DNA of 64,000 nucleotides from Ottelia alismoides (Eukaryota > Streptophyta > Magnoliopsida > Alismatales > Hydrocharitaceae): the NCBI GenBank assembly GCA_037367405.1, contig JAZKJV010000295.1:496001-560000 (forward strand), in the 5' to 3' direction. Below are positions 12,501 through 22,446 of the stretch, in pieces. The stretch's first letter is position 1. The number at the start of each line of letters is the position of its first letter. Position numbers and translations under genes: made by a program. The notes beneath the pieces are model-generated. The model was not told where the DNA came from. It saw only the letters and a program-made list of their open reading frames with translations, and made no database searches.

Positions 12501-12816
12501 TAATTATTTATATATAGGTAATATGTACAACACAGAGCAGTCCCTATCTCTCTCAACTTATTTTATTTGGCGATTAGGTCAAGGCTTGACCTTCTCTTGG
12601 GGTTCGGGTCACTCTATATCTAATTTAAATACATCCTTCCTTTTTCTTTTCCTTTATTATTTTATTTTTGCACAAATACATGCTAATTATTCAATATTAA
12701 CAGATGCATTTCATAATGCTAACTTATTGTAGTTACACCTATTTACATGATGTTTTGCCAAGATAAATAGCTAAAATAAAAGAATAAAGAGTGAGAATCA
12801 GGTATTCATCACCTGA
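9510..12816 (-). mobile_element. Solo LTR of the same gypsy family, with target duplication
   Basis: The LTR proper is 9515-12811, beginning TGATGGGAGACC and ending GGTATTCATCA on the plus strand. It is flanked by identical 5-bp direct repeats CCTGA (9510-9514 and 12812-12816), as expected of a gypsy insertion reduced to one LTR by recombination. The internal order matches the LTR at 5112-8857: AT-rich, GC-rich (10780-12010), T-rich, then a GGTTCGGGTCACTC-type segment at 12601. No internal region, primer-binding site or polypurine tract adjoins either end. The 100-130-codon frames in the GC-rich half are not conserved between copies and are not annotated as genes. Confidence 0.75.
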
Positions 12817-13506
12817 ATCGGGCTCAATTGGATAATAGCTCTAAGTCAAGCTCAAAAATCTATTGAGTTCGAATCCGACTTCCATTCTTTCATTTACATA
12901 GATTATGTATGTATAATATATATGAAGAAAAAATGGTGCAAAGCCAACACAGTCTTTAGATTAAAATGATCTTTAACAATTCTCTCTCCCAATACTCAAT
13001 TCCTAACTTCTCTATCCACTTTACAATTTCATGTGTACAAGTACAATATAATAAAAAAGTGTGAAAAGTCGGATATGTGCCATACCTTTAAGCCATTTAC
13101 TCCACCACCCCTCTCCCTGACCCTAACAAGTCCTTACTCCCCATGCACACGACGCTAATGCTCCCCTTTCCTTCTTATCCATTATCTCCATTTGGGTGAT
13201 TGGACCTCTCCTTTTATCATTCGAGTTCATGCAAATGTATCAGTTGCACCATGGTTGCTCCTAGTGGCCATAACTGACAGCATGGTTCTACAAGTAGTAG
13301 AACCATCAACAATAGAGGTATGGAACTACACCCTCTACAAGTAGCACATGCCCTACAACCTCTCCTTAGTACATAGTCATCAGTGCAACTCTACAAACAA
13401 CACAACCATCAACATGTCTCTATAGCAGCTCGCAACAGATGCTACATGCACAAGGCCTACACCACTCCTTCGTGCATATATCCAAGTTAGAGGTACAAAA
13501 CTCCAG
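12817..13506. other. Unassigned sequence
   Basis: No gene or terminal repeat recognised. At 12817-12895 there is a weak tRNA-like A-box/B-box pattern ending in GAGTTCGAATCC, which I could not fold into a tRNA. A CCATCAACA-type repeat occurs around 13310 and 13410. Confidence 0.3.
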
Positions 13507-15872
13507 TCATGGCCAATCTCAAGCCCGTGTAGATAAAGGGAGTTATGTTAGGTAGGCAATAGTAACCGTAAAATAGCTGAAACAATTCCAAAATAGTATT
13601 CTCAATTGAAAACACTATTTAGGAATTTACCTCAAGACAATCAGATCTTTTCAACTTGCATTTAGCATACATTCGAATTTGATTGGAGCATTCCCTACTA
13701 GTGTCACATTGCATTGCCTCAATGCAATGAGAAATTGGAAAGTGGTGCTACATCACGGTCTGGATGTAGTTTAACATTTGTAAGGGTTCTCACATAAGGA
13801 ACGTAAGTGAGTCAACAAGCTAGTTCTGCTACATTACTACCCAGATGCAGTTCAAAATTTACAAGGTTCTCCTATGATGGATGCATATAAGTAAAGAAGT
13901 TAGTTCAAAAGAGAGTCACAAAAGAAGTTGCAGATATGTAATTAGAATATTGGAACTTTGATCGAAAAATTGATGGACATAATATATGATGGAAAGAAGG
14001 AATATTCAAATACATTGTCTCCAAAATAAAAAAAGTGTTGGAGAGAAAGCAAGAGAGATTGAGAAGTCATGTTTCAAATTATGGTATTCAAGTAAATAGA
14101 ATAGTAGAAATGTGTTGGAGTGACAATTCAGAAGGATTTGAAGGATAGTGTGGTTGAGGTGCAAATATTTGGGGATCAGATTATTTTCCAGAAATGATGA
14201 TTAAAGAAGAAATTCCGAATAACATCTCAATTTATACACTGTAAATTAATTTAAAGGAAAGGATTAAATAAGCTTTTTAAGAGGATTTGTATAAGATTAT
14301 GCAAGGAGTCCCACAAAGAGATGATTTTCTTGGGTGGAGAAAGTATGCTTTAGGGTATGCTAGTGTTCATAGAGACCATGGCTTTGGGGATATAAATAAA
14401 TAGGGAAAAGTTATTCTGGATGTGTAATGGCTTATGACCTTTTTATAAAAAAACACTCTCTTCAAGAAGATAGAGGTGAGCATTTAATTACTTATAAGAG
14501 TGGCTCGACCAAAACACTTATAGATTACTTTGCGATGAGGAGAAGTGATATGTTACAAAGTCTACAAAGTAATCCTGGGAGAAAGGTAAACATCTTAGCA
14601 TCGTTGTCAGTCATGGATGTACAAAATAAAAGGGTTGGTAAAAAGAAGGACGGTTCCCTAGATTATTAGAAATAGATGGTGTAATCTTCAATTGAAGCAG
14701 TCGAGCTTCAAGGGAAAAATTCTAGAATGCTTATATTGGGATTGTAACAAAATTGCAAATGAGATTTGGAAGGTAGTAGCATCTTGTATCCAAAAGGTAG
14801 CCAAAGAGATGCTAGAGGAGTCTAAGGGAGGAGTTCCATGCTAAAAGGGAGCTTGGTGGTGGAGTAAAGGGGGTGCAAGAGAAGATTAAAACTAGAAGAG
14901 ATTGCTTTACAACTGTGTTTAAGGATAGAACAGAGGAAAGTATCACAAGCTACAAAATAGTGAAGAAGGATGAAAAGAAGGCTATAAGTGAAGCTAAGTC
15001 AAAATCTTATGATGGTCTGTACAAAAATATTGACTCTCAGGAGGGCCAGATGGGTACATTTGGATTAATCAAAGCAAGAGAAAGAAAAATCGAAGATCTT
15101 TCTCAAGTGAGTTGCATTAAGGATGAGGAAGGGCATGTGCTTGTTACTCGAAAGGTTAGAGACTTGATGGAACTAGTATTTCTATAATCTCTCTACGGGA
15201 TCAATACTTTTGTTCACATTTGATGAAAGCAATAGGGAAGGAATCAAGGTGAATATTGGAGACGATAACATTCAAAAGAATACTTGGGATCTATTTTTCA
15301 ACATGATGGGGAAATCAATGGAGATGTTACTCATAAAGTAAATTCAGATTTGATAAAAGTGGAGAGCAACCCCCATTGTTCTATGTGATAAGAAAAATCC
15401 TTTTACAATCAAAGTAAAGCATTACAAAGCAGTTGTGTGTTCTTCTATGCTTTATGGATCTGATTGTTGGTCTGTGAACCCTATATGTGCAAAGAATGAC
15501 AATAGAAGAATTGAAAATACTCATGTGGATGTATGATCATACATGAAATGATCGGATTTGGAATTATGTGAACATAAGGAAATTTATTGTAGCTCTAGTA
15601 GAGGATAAGATGAGAGAAAACCTCTTACATGGTTTGACCATTTGTAAAGAAGGCTTGTTGATGCACCACTTAGTAGACATGAGATTGGGGATGTTGAGCC
15701 AGCTAAGAGAAAGAAGAAACCCAAATAGTTTTGGAATGAGCCTATCCAAAGGGATCCTAGTTATTTGGATCTAAGCTCGAGAATGACACGAGATAGATCT
15801 AAATGGAGGCAACAAATCCATGTAGCCAATCCTACTTAATGTGGAACAAGGCTTTGTTGTTGTTGTTGTGTT
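13507..15872 (+). mobile_element. LINE copy A (RTE-like), reverse transcriptase deleted
   Basis: The 5' end (CATGGCCAATCTCAAGCCCG at about 13514) matches the start of LINE copy B. The frame is broken, but endonuclease remnants are visible: an ISIYTL-like equivalent of copy B's ISVYAP motif near 14228, then MAYDLFIKK (14427) and HLITYKSGSTKT. A linker (14873-15187) follows with KARERKIEDLSQV and CIKDEEGHVLVT. At about 15190 the sequence jumps to a segment equal to copy B from 18825 onward, so the part equivalent to roughly 17890-18825 (most of the reverse transcriptase) is missing. The C-terminal remnant (15560-15840) is followed by a short TTG repeat tail at 15854-15869, a typical RTE-type 3' end. 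Confidence 0.75.
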
Positions 15873-16210
15873 TATATCCTACAACCTACAAGTCACTTTT
15901 TGATAAAATAAAGGATACCTTCAAAAATAATCTATGTCCCACAACTTTGACCATGACTTAGGTAAGGCGGGTTTGATGCATGATTATCATGATGGTTCTA
16001 TAAAGAAAAGCTAAAGATATGGAGTTATATATTGGTGAATGCTCCTGACTATAATCCTTGTTGAAAGAGTCTCTAGAAACAAGAAAATTTCAAGTCCAGT
16101 TGATATTTTCGGCTATATCATATGCTAATGGACTTAGCTTTGGTATTATGCTATGCATCATCATTGTATCTCCTTTGATTTTTTGTCATAACCATTTAAT
16201 TTATTCAACT
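15873..16210. other. Spacer between the two LINE copies
   Basis: About 340 bases with no recognised feature. Confidence 0.4.
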
Positions 16211-16629
16211 CAGCCATGGCCAGTCCCAAGCCCGGATAAATGAGGAGGGTTGCGTTAGGTAACCGACAGGAAGTATAAAACAGTCGGAGACAAATTCCAA
16301 ATAGTATTTTTTAAAAAAATATTATTTAGGAAGTTGCCTCATGACGGTCGGATCTTTTCAACATGGATTTAAGCAAACATATAGATTTCGTTGGGGCGTT
16401 CCCTAATTGCAATGTGTTGCATCGCCTGAATGCAATGAAAAATTGGCAAGGGCCGCTACATTGCAGCCTGGATGTAGTTCAAAATTTGCAAGGGTTCTTG
16501 CATGAGGAACGCATGCGGGTAAATAAGCTAGTTCCACTGCATCACCACCTGAATGCGGTCCAAAATTTGTAAGGGTTATCACATAATGGACGCATGCAAG
16601 TAAAGAAGTTAGTCCAAAAGAGATTGCAA

Positions 16630-17242
16630 AGGAAGTTCCGGACTGGTAGTTCGAATATTGGCATTTTAATTGGAAAATTGATGGAGATAGTGGATACGAT
16701 GGAAAGAAGGAAGATTCATATACTATATCTTCAAGAGACTAAATGGGTGGGAGAGGAAGCAAGGGAGATCGAGAAGATATGCTTTAAACTTTGGTATTTA
16801 TGTAAAGATAAAGGCAGAAATGGTGTTGGAGTGAATAAGGATTTGAAAGATTGTGTAATTGAGGTGCAAAGATTCGAGGATCGGATTATTTGCTAAATTT
16901 AATGCTTGAAGAAGAAATTTGAATATCATCTCAGTTTATGCACCACAAATTGGTTTAGATGAAAGGACTAGACAAGCTTTTTGGGAGGATTTGGATAAGA
17001 TTATACAAAGAATCCTGCAAAGAGAGATGATTTGCATAGGTGGAGATCTTAATGGACATGTGAGAAAAGATGCTTCAGGGTATGCTAATGTTCATGGAGG
17101 ACATGGTTTTGAGGATAAAAATGAAGAGGAAAAAGTCATTCTGGATTTTGTAATGGCATATGATCTTTTCATAGCGAACACTCTCTTCAAAAAGATGGAG
17201 GAGCATTTAATTACTTATAAGAATGGCCCAAATAGAACATAG
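16630..17242 (+). pseudogene. LINE endonuclease domain (copy B)
   Basis: Two frames cover the apurinic-type endonuclease. First comes NIGILIGKLMEIVDTM with ILYLQETKWVG, containing the catalytic Glu of the QETKW motif. After a frameshift near 16900 come IISVYAPQIGLDE, ICIGGDLNGHVRKD (the GDxN motif) and GFEDKNEEEKVILDF. This domain nicks target DNA for target-primed reverse transcription. The frameshift and a stop at about 17240 inactivate it. Copy A carries the homologous but more decayed segment at 13950-14530. Confidence 0.75.
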
Positions 17243-17488
17243 ATAGATTACTTTGCATTGAGGATAAGAGATCGGTTGAGTTGTAAAGACTGCAAAGTAA
17301 TCCCGAGAGAGCTTGACATCCCATCATCCTTGTTAGTCTTGGATGTGCAAATAAAAGGGATGGTAAAGAAAAGAAGGGTTCCTAATATCATTAGAACTAG
17401 ATGGTGGAATCTTCCACTGAAGTAATCGAGCTTCAGGGAGAAGGTTTTAGAAGACTTATCTTGGGATTGTAGCAGAAGTGTAAACGAG

Positions 17489-19495
17489 ATGTGGGAAACA
17501 GTAGCATCTTGTATTCGAACAGTAGCCGAAGAGATGCGAGGCGAGTCAAAGGGAGGAGCTCCAGGTCAAAAGGAGGTTTGGTGGTGGAGTGAAGGGGTGC
17601 AAGAGAAGCTAAAAATTAAAAGAGCATGCTTTAAAGCTATGTCTAAGGTTAGAATAGAGGAAACTGTCACAAACTACAAAATCGTGAAGAAGGAAGCAAA
17701 GAAGGGTGTAAGAGAAGCTAAGTCAAAAGCTTATGAAGTTTTGTATAAAAATCTCGACTCTATGGAGGGCCAGAAGGATATATTCAGGTTGTCCAAATTA
17801 AGAGAAAGAAAGACCAAAGACCTTTCTCAAGTGAGATGCATTGAGGACGAGGAAGGTCACATGCTTGTTACTTAGAAGGGTATAGAGACTAGATGAGAGC
17901 AATACTTCCATGAACTTATCACTGGGGAAAGAAATAGAGAGATCACTTTGGTTTTCTAGCTAGTAGTGAAATTTACTTGAATCGTGCAAGCTATATACAA
18001 ATATAAAGAAAGGAAGTAGAGGAGGCTTTGAAGGTTATGAGACAGGAAAGGTGTAGGACCGGATGACATCCCTGTATAAGTATGGAGAGTTTTAGGTGAG
18101 CGCGATTTGACTGGGCTTACAAAGCTATTCAATGTTATTCAGCGAAGTAAGAAAAAACCTGAAGATTGGAGGATGAGTATTGTGGTGCCTCTTTATAAGA
18201 ATAAAGGAGACATTCAAAATTGTTCAAATTACAGAGGTATCAAGATGATGAGTCACACTATGAAAATTTGGGAACGTGTGATCGAAAGAAGGTTGAGGCG
18301 AGTTTCTAAAATAAAAGAAAACCAATTCGGATTCATGCCAGGTCGGTCAACTATTTAAGCCATCCATTTGCCGAGGATAACAATGGAGATTTATAGAGCT
18401 TAAAGGAAGAACCTCCATATGATCTTTATTGATTTGGAGAAGGCTTATAATTCTGTACCACGAGAGATATAGTGGAGAGTTTTTGGAGAAGAGACAAGTA
18501 CATGTCCTATACTTTAACCTCATAAAGGATATGTATGATAGGGCTTTATCTTGTGTGAGGATCCCGTTTGGGAAGATCGGCTATTTTAACATCAACATTG
18601 GTTTACATCAAGGTTCGGCTTTGAGTCCATTTATTTTTACTTTGATTATGGACGAGTTGACAAGTCACATTCAGGATGCGTTACCTTGGTCTATGTTATT
18701 TGCTGATGATATTGTGTTGATTGAGGAGACTAGAGATGAAGTAAATGAGAAGCTTGAGGTCTGGAGACATGCATTAGAGACTACAGGATTTCATATAAGT
18801 AGGGATGACATGTAATATATGGAGTGCACCTTTGATGAAAGCATTGGTGAAAGAATCGAGGTGAAGATTGGTGACGATAACATTCGAAAGAGAGATTCTT
18901 TTAGATATTAGGGATCTATTTTGCAACATGATGGGGAAATTGATGGAGATGTTATTAATAAAATAAATGTAGGCTGGCTAAAGTGGAGAGGAGCCTCTGT
19001 TGTGCTTTGTGATAAGAAAATTCCTTTAAAGATTAAAGGAAAGTTTTATAAAGCAGCCATGAGACTTGCTATGCTCTATGGATCTGAGTGCTAGCCTGTG
19101 AATCATAGGCATGTGCAAAGAATAACTGTAGCAAAAATGAAAATGCTAAGGTGGATGTGAAGACACACACACGTAAAGATCAAATTTGGAATGAGGTAAT
19201 CATAAAGAAAGTTAGTGTAGCTCCGATCGAGGATAAGATGCGAGAAAACCACTTAAGATGGTTTGGTCATTTGCAAAGAAGATCAGCCGATCCGCCGGTT
19301 AGGAGACGCGAGTGTTGGGATGTTGAGCCGGTTAAGAGAGGGCGAGGATGGCCTAAGAAGTGTTGGAAAGAGACTATACGAAGGGATCTTACTTTTTTTG
19401 ATATAAGCTCGAGATTGACCCAAGATAGATCTGAATGGAGGCGAATAATCCATGTATCCAACCCTACTTATTTGTGGAAAAAGGTTTTGTTGTTA
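17489..19495 (+). pseudogene. LINE reverse transcriptase and C-terminal domain (copy B)
   Basis: The linker (17489-17875) is followed by reverse transcriptase blocks: SIVVPLYKNKGDIQN and SNYRGIKMMSHTMK (18175-18265), NQFGFMPGRST (18322-18354), a decayed IDLEKAY block (about 18425), [13 protein letters not shown] (18601) and the catalytic [10 protein letters not shown] motif (about 18699-18728). The C-terminal part includes MRENHLRWFGHLQRRS (about 19240) and a Cys-poor RRECWDVEPVKRGRG segment. Stops near 17876, 18356 and 18813, plus frame changes, show that it is inactive. Homology is to RTE-like plant LINEs; the assignment is by motif recognition. Confidence 0.8.
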
Positions 19496-19582
19496 TTGTA
19501 TATAGGAAAGGGATATATCAACATGCTAAAGAAGGATCATCAAGAGGCTCCTGAGCCAACTGAAACTCAACGAGTTGGAGTT

Positions 19583-19874
19583 AGCATTACAGGGCTTGAA
19601 GATTATTGAGTTTGATCTCGAGTTTGAGTTTTGTTATCGATTTTTAGTCTGAGTCGGGGCCAACTCGACTCATTCAGCTTGATAGACAATCATACATGAG
19701 ACCTATCGAATGAATGTATGATAAGTTCATGTTCGGTTCTTCGAGCTTGTCAAACTAATATTTGTAGTTAATGTTTAGTTCATTTAGTAATGAATGAACA
19801 TTTTTTTAAACTATTATCAAATGAAATCTGAATGAACATGATATATTCAACCCAATTAGCAGCCCTAGCTTTGA
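19583..19874. mobile_element. Possible short hAT-like MITE
   Basis: Possible terminal inverted repeats AGGGCTTG (19591) and CAGCCCT (ending 19866) enclose about 276 bp containing GAGTTTGATCTCGAG-type sequence. The flanking octamers AGCATTAC and AGCTTTGA match at 5 of 8 positions, which is weak. It overlaps the LINE 3' flank and lies next to the clearer hAT-like element. Confidence 0.3.
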
Positions 19875-19916
19875 TGCACATGGTCGTAGATCTTCGAGAG
19901 CAGCGGTGTACATTGT

Positions 19917-20513
19917 ATGGAGATTAGGACTGTCAGAAATTTCTCAGGTTCGACATTCGCTCAGATTCAGCTCGTTAAAAGTTCGATTCAGATTCGATTC
20001 GAAAATAAACAAACCAAACCTGAACACGAGTTTGGGCTCGATTAAATAAACGAGCCGAACCTCAAAAACATAGGTTCGCTCAGGTTCGGTTCGTTAAAAG
20101 TTCGATTATATACACACATACATATATAGAAGTATATATACATACATATTGTATATATACAAGGAAAAAATATATTCTATATTAACATAACTGCATTCAC
20201 TTATTTTTCCAAACCCATCCAATCATCCACTCACTAAGTCCCTATTCCCTATTCCCGAAACCCCACAAAACCCTCCCCTACAACTGTGGTTTTTCCCTTT
20301 GAACAGAAACATATGCACATCATTTATTCTTAAACGAACCTTTAACGAGCCGAACCGAACCTTTACGAACCTTACCCGAGCCGAGCCGAACCTGATTACA
20401 GTTTTCATTTTATCGAGCCGAACCGAGCCCGAACCTGAAAGTATGCTAAACGAGCCGAGCCGAGCCTGGGTTGGTTCACTCGGGTTCGGCTCGTTTACAC
20501 CCCTAGTGGAGAT
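19917..20513. mobile_element. hAT-like non-autonomous element (581 bp)
   Basis: The element spans 19925-20505, with imperfect terminal inverted repeats TAGGACTGTCA on the left and TAGGGGTGTAA on the right (reverse strand), 8 of 11 identical. It is flanked by octamers ATGGAGAT (19917-19924) and GTGGAGAT (20506-20513), 7 of 8 identical, which is the hAT target-duplication length. The interior is full of GAGCCGAAC and GTTCGGCTCG motifs in both orientations, the sub-terminal repeat pattern common in plant hAT MITEs. The arginine/serine-rich frames read from these repeats are not genes. Confidence 0.65.
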
Positions 20514-20864
20514 GAAGGAGCCCATGGGTATTGGTAGGAATGCGTGCGCTTCTTGATAACTGGAGTGGCATTGCCTCAAAAAGCTACTATGGAATAACTA
20601 ATAGTACTATTTTGTTGAGAACACGAGTATTAAAAAAACATAAGCGACTAGATAATGGAATTAACTCAAACATTTGTAACGACACAATCCCATACCCGAG
20701 AGAGAATGGGGATGTATCCTTGATAATGTGTATATCTTATGTTTACTGTAGAATCTTAGCAAGTTGTTTCTATCAATGATCCTCAAGGTAAATTATCTAA
20801 AAGAGAAATAACTTTACATTGATTCCCAAATTAAGGTATGCTTTTTATATTCTAACATTTAGGT
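20514..20864. other. Unassigned sequence
   Basis: No coding or repeat signature recognised. Confidence 0.3.
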
Positions 20865-21100
20865 GACTCAAGGCCCTAACTATAGCACCCCAAATATAGC
20901 GCCACATCTAGTAGTCACAAAGAGAGGTAGTAGCTTATAAGTAGTAGGAGCTACTGCTATATAACCTAGGCTTGAGCATTTTTGGTTGTGGTCAAGGGCT
21001 CAAGTTGGGCCCAAGCCAAAAAAGTTGTTTAGGCCAGTATTCCCTAATAATGTATCGGATCTATGGTCCAGGATGTTACAGTTGTTATAAGAACAGATGC
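20865..21100 (+). mobile_element. Possible LTR end with a decayed Met-tRNA primer-binding site
   Basis: The end of this block reads GGATGTTACA followed by GTTGTTATAAGAACAGATGCC (about 21072-21102). The canonical initiator-Met site TGGTATCAGAGCAGA can be aligned with about three mismatches. A second GTCTAGAATGTTACAC copy lies at 21246-21262, and GGGCTCAAG plus TAGGYCAGTATTC are shared by 20997-21050 and 21190-21225, so the stretch also contains an internal duplication of about 190 bp. No pol domains follow. Confidence 0.35.
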
Positions 21101-21102
21101 CC

Positions 21103-21684
21103 TCTAATAGTAGAAGGAGCAATCTAAGAGGTAGAGCCACATCTACCATAAAGTTAGGAGAAAAGGGCAACCCAAAAGGGCTCCAATTGGGCTCAAGCCT
21201 AACAAGTTGTCTAGGTCAGTATTCTTCGATAACGGACTGGGTCAAGGGTCTAGAATGTTACACTAACAACGTCAGTGAAGGACCTAAGTTGTATTATGGG
21301 ATGACGAAAATACCCTCGTCTATTCGGGTCCTTCTTTCACCTTCCCTATTTGTACCTCACACCGAAAGAACAAAAGCTCTTCCTCCTTTATACACCTGCA
21401 AATCCATGGTGCGTGGTATAGGCCCATCACGAACCTCCCAGCAAGATGTCTGCCCATCTTCAACTCTAGATGATGACGTTGCTTGGATTGGATCAGATCG
21501 GCATCTCGATCCCCCCAAAGCTCCTCCTAACCTACGATTTTACATGTTTAGGGAGAAAGGGGAAGGACTACTGTTCTGTATGCATGAAGTACAAATAGGG
21601 AAGGTAAAAGAAGAACCCGAATAGGCAAGGGTATTATCATCATCTGACAACACAAATTAAGTCCCCCACTAAAGTTTTTAAGGC
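21103..21684. other. Unassigned, with one unrecognised open frame (21097-21624)
   Basis: A 175-codon plus-strand frame crosses this region. I recognise no domain in it, its composition is irregular, and it begins in the decayed LTR-like repeat. I therefore treat it as fortuitous. No other feature was seen. Confidence 0.3.
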
Positions 21685-21902
21685 TGTTGAGAAGATGAGC
21701 TAATGAGATGATTATTCCATAGATCTATGATCTCTTATATAGAAAGAAAACCCTAGAGAGTACCAGGGTTACGGAACCCAAAGGGTCATGGTAGGTTACA
21801 GAACTCGAAGGGTCACAGAGGGTTTCAGAACCTGAAGGGTTACGGGAGGGTTGCAGAACACGAAGGGTTACAAACATAAATGTAAATATAATAACTCTAA
21901 TA
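21685..21902 (-). repeat. 3' LTR of the copia-type element
   Basis: Ends are TGTTGAGAAG and CTCTAATA (the expected terminal CA has become TA). It contains four tandem units of about 30 bp resembling GGGTTACAGAACTCGAAGGG. It aligns throughout with 25194-25409. Confidence 0.75.
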
Positions 21903-22035
21903 CTCTCCCTCAAGATGGAGCTGAGAAAGATGCAGCTTGTAACAAAAGAAAAAGTATACACCACATATTCACACGATGCATCATACAAACTTAGTTCGCT
22001 GCTGGTAGAAGACCTCGCTTGAGGATGGGTCCGTG

Positions 22036-22155
22036 GCTTTCAGGTCATCGGAATGTATCTCTGTCATGCATGTAGAGTCATTGCGATATCAGGTCACCGA
22101 AACATATCTATATCGTACATGCAGGTCACCGGAACATATCTTTGTCGTGAATGGA
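22036..22155. repeat. Three degenerate repeats in the copia-type internal region
   Basis: CAGGTCATCGGAATGTATCT (22041), CAGGTCACCGAAACATATCT (22091) and CAGGTCACCGGAACATATCT (22123) are related units spaced 50 and 32 bp apart. They lie inside the non-coding part of the element. Confidence 0.55.
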
Positions 22156-22446
22156 GAAGAATCATTGTAGAAGAATTTCAACGCGGAGTAGAAGTTGGGT
22201 CGTAAAAGAAGAAGTATACACCCTGACGAAGAAGTTTACGTTCGGTGAAGACTGATGATCTGAGTACTAGTCTAAAGTGTCGGTCTATCAGTCATGGTAG
22301 GGTAGCAAATTTCTTGAAGAATCATCTCTGGCTCCCCCTTTCTCCCATACTTGATAGAATAAAGAGTATGGAACATCAAGTTGGGAAAAACAAAAAGTTG
22401 GGATAAACAAGTCACGGTGAAACAGGGGCTGTTGAAGAGGGTGGGG

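Larger units (their letters stand above)
16211..19500 (+). mobile_element. LINE copy B (RTE-like), near full length but mutated
   Basis: It starts with CATGGCCAGTCCCAAGCCCG (16215), a 5' region shared with copy A, and ends after the conserved C-terminal block with TTTTGTTGTTATTG near 19484-19498. Endonuclease, linker, reverse transcriptase and C-terminal segments occur in the usual order but in changing frames with several stops, so it cannot encode an active protein. The domain order and the TTG-type tail fit the RTE clade of plant non-LTR retrotransposons. Target-site duplications were not resolved. Confidence 0.75.

Noticed and set aside
5112..12811. The two LTRs at 5112-8857 and 9515-12811 as the pair of one element
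   Set aside because: The second has its own CCTGA duplication on both sides and no internal region lies between them; the first is followed by a leader on its other side.
12812..12895. tRNA-like sequence with a GAGTTCGAATCC box and a GGCTCAATTGGATA segment
   Set aside because: The acceptor and T stems do not pair and the D arm is too long; at most a decayed tRNA-derived SINE fragment.
21097..21624. A 175-codon plus-strand frame
   Set aside because: Starts in an LTR-like repeat, no recognised domain, irregular composition; not enough to call a gene.
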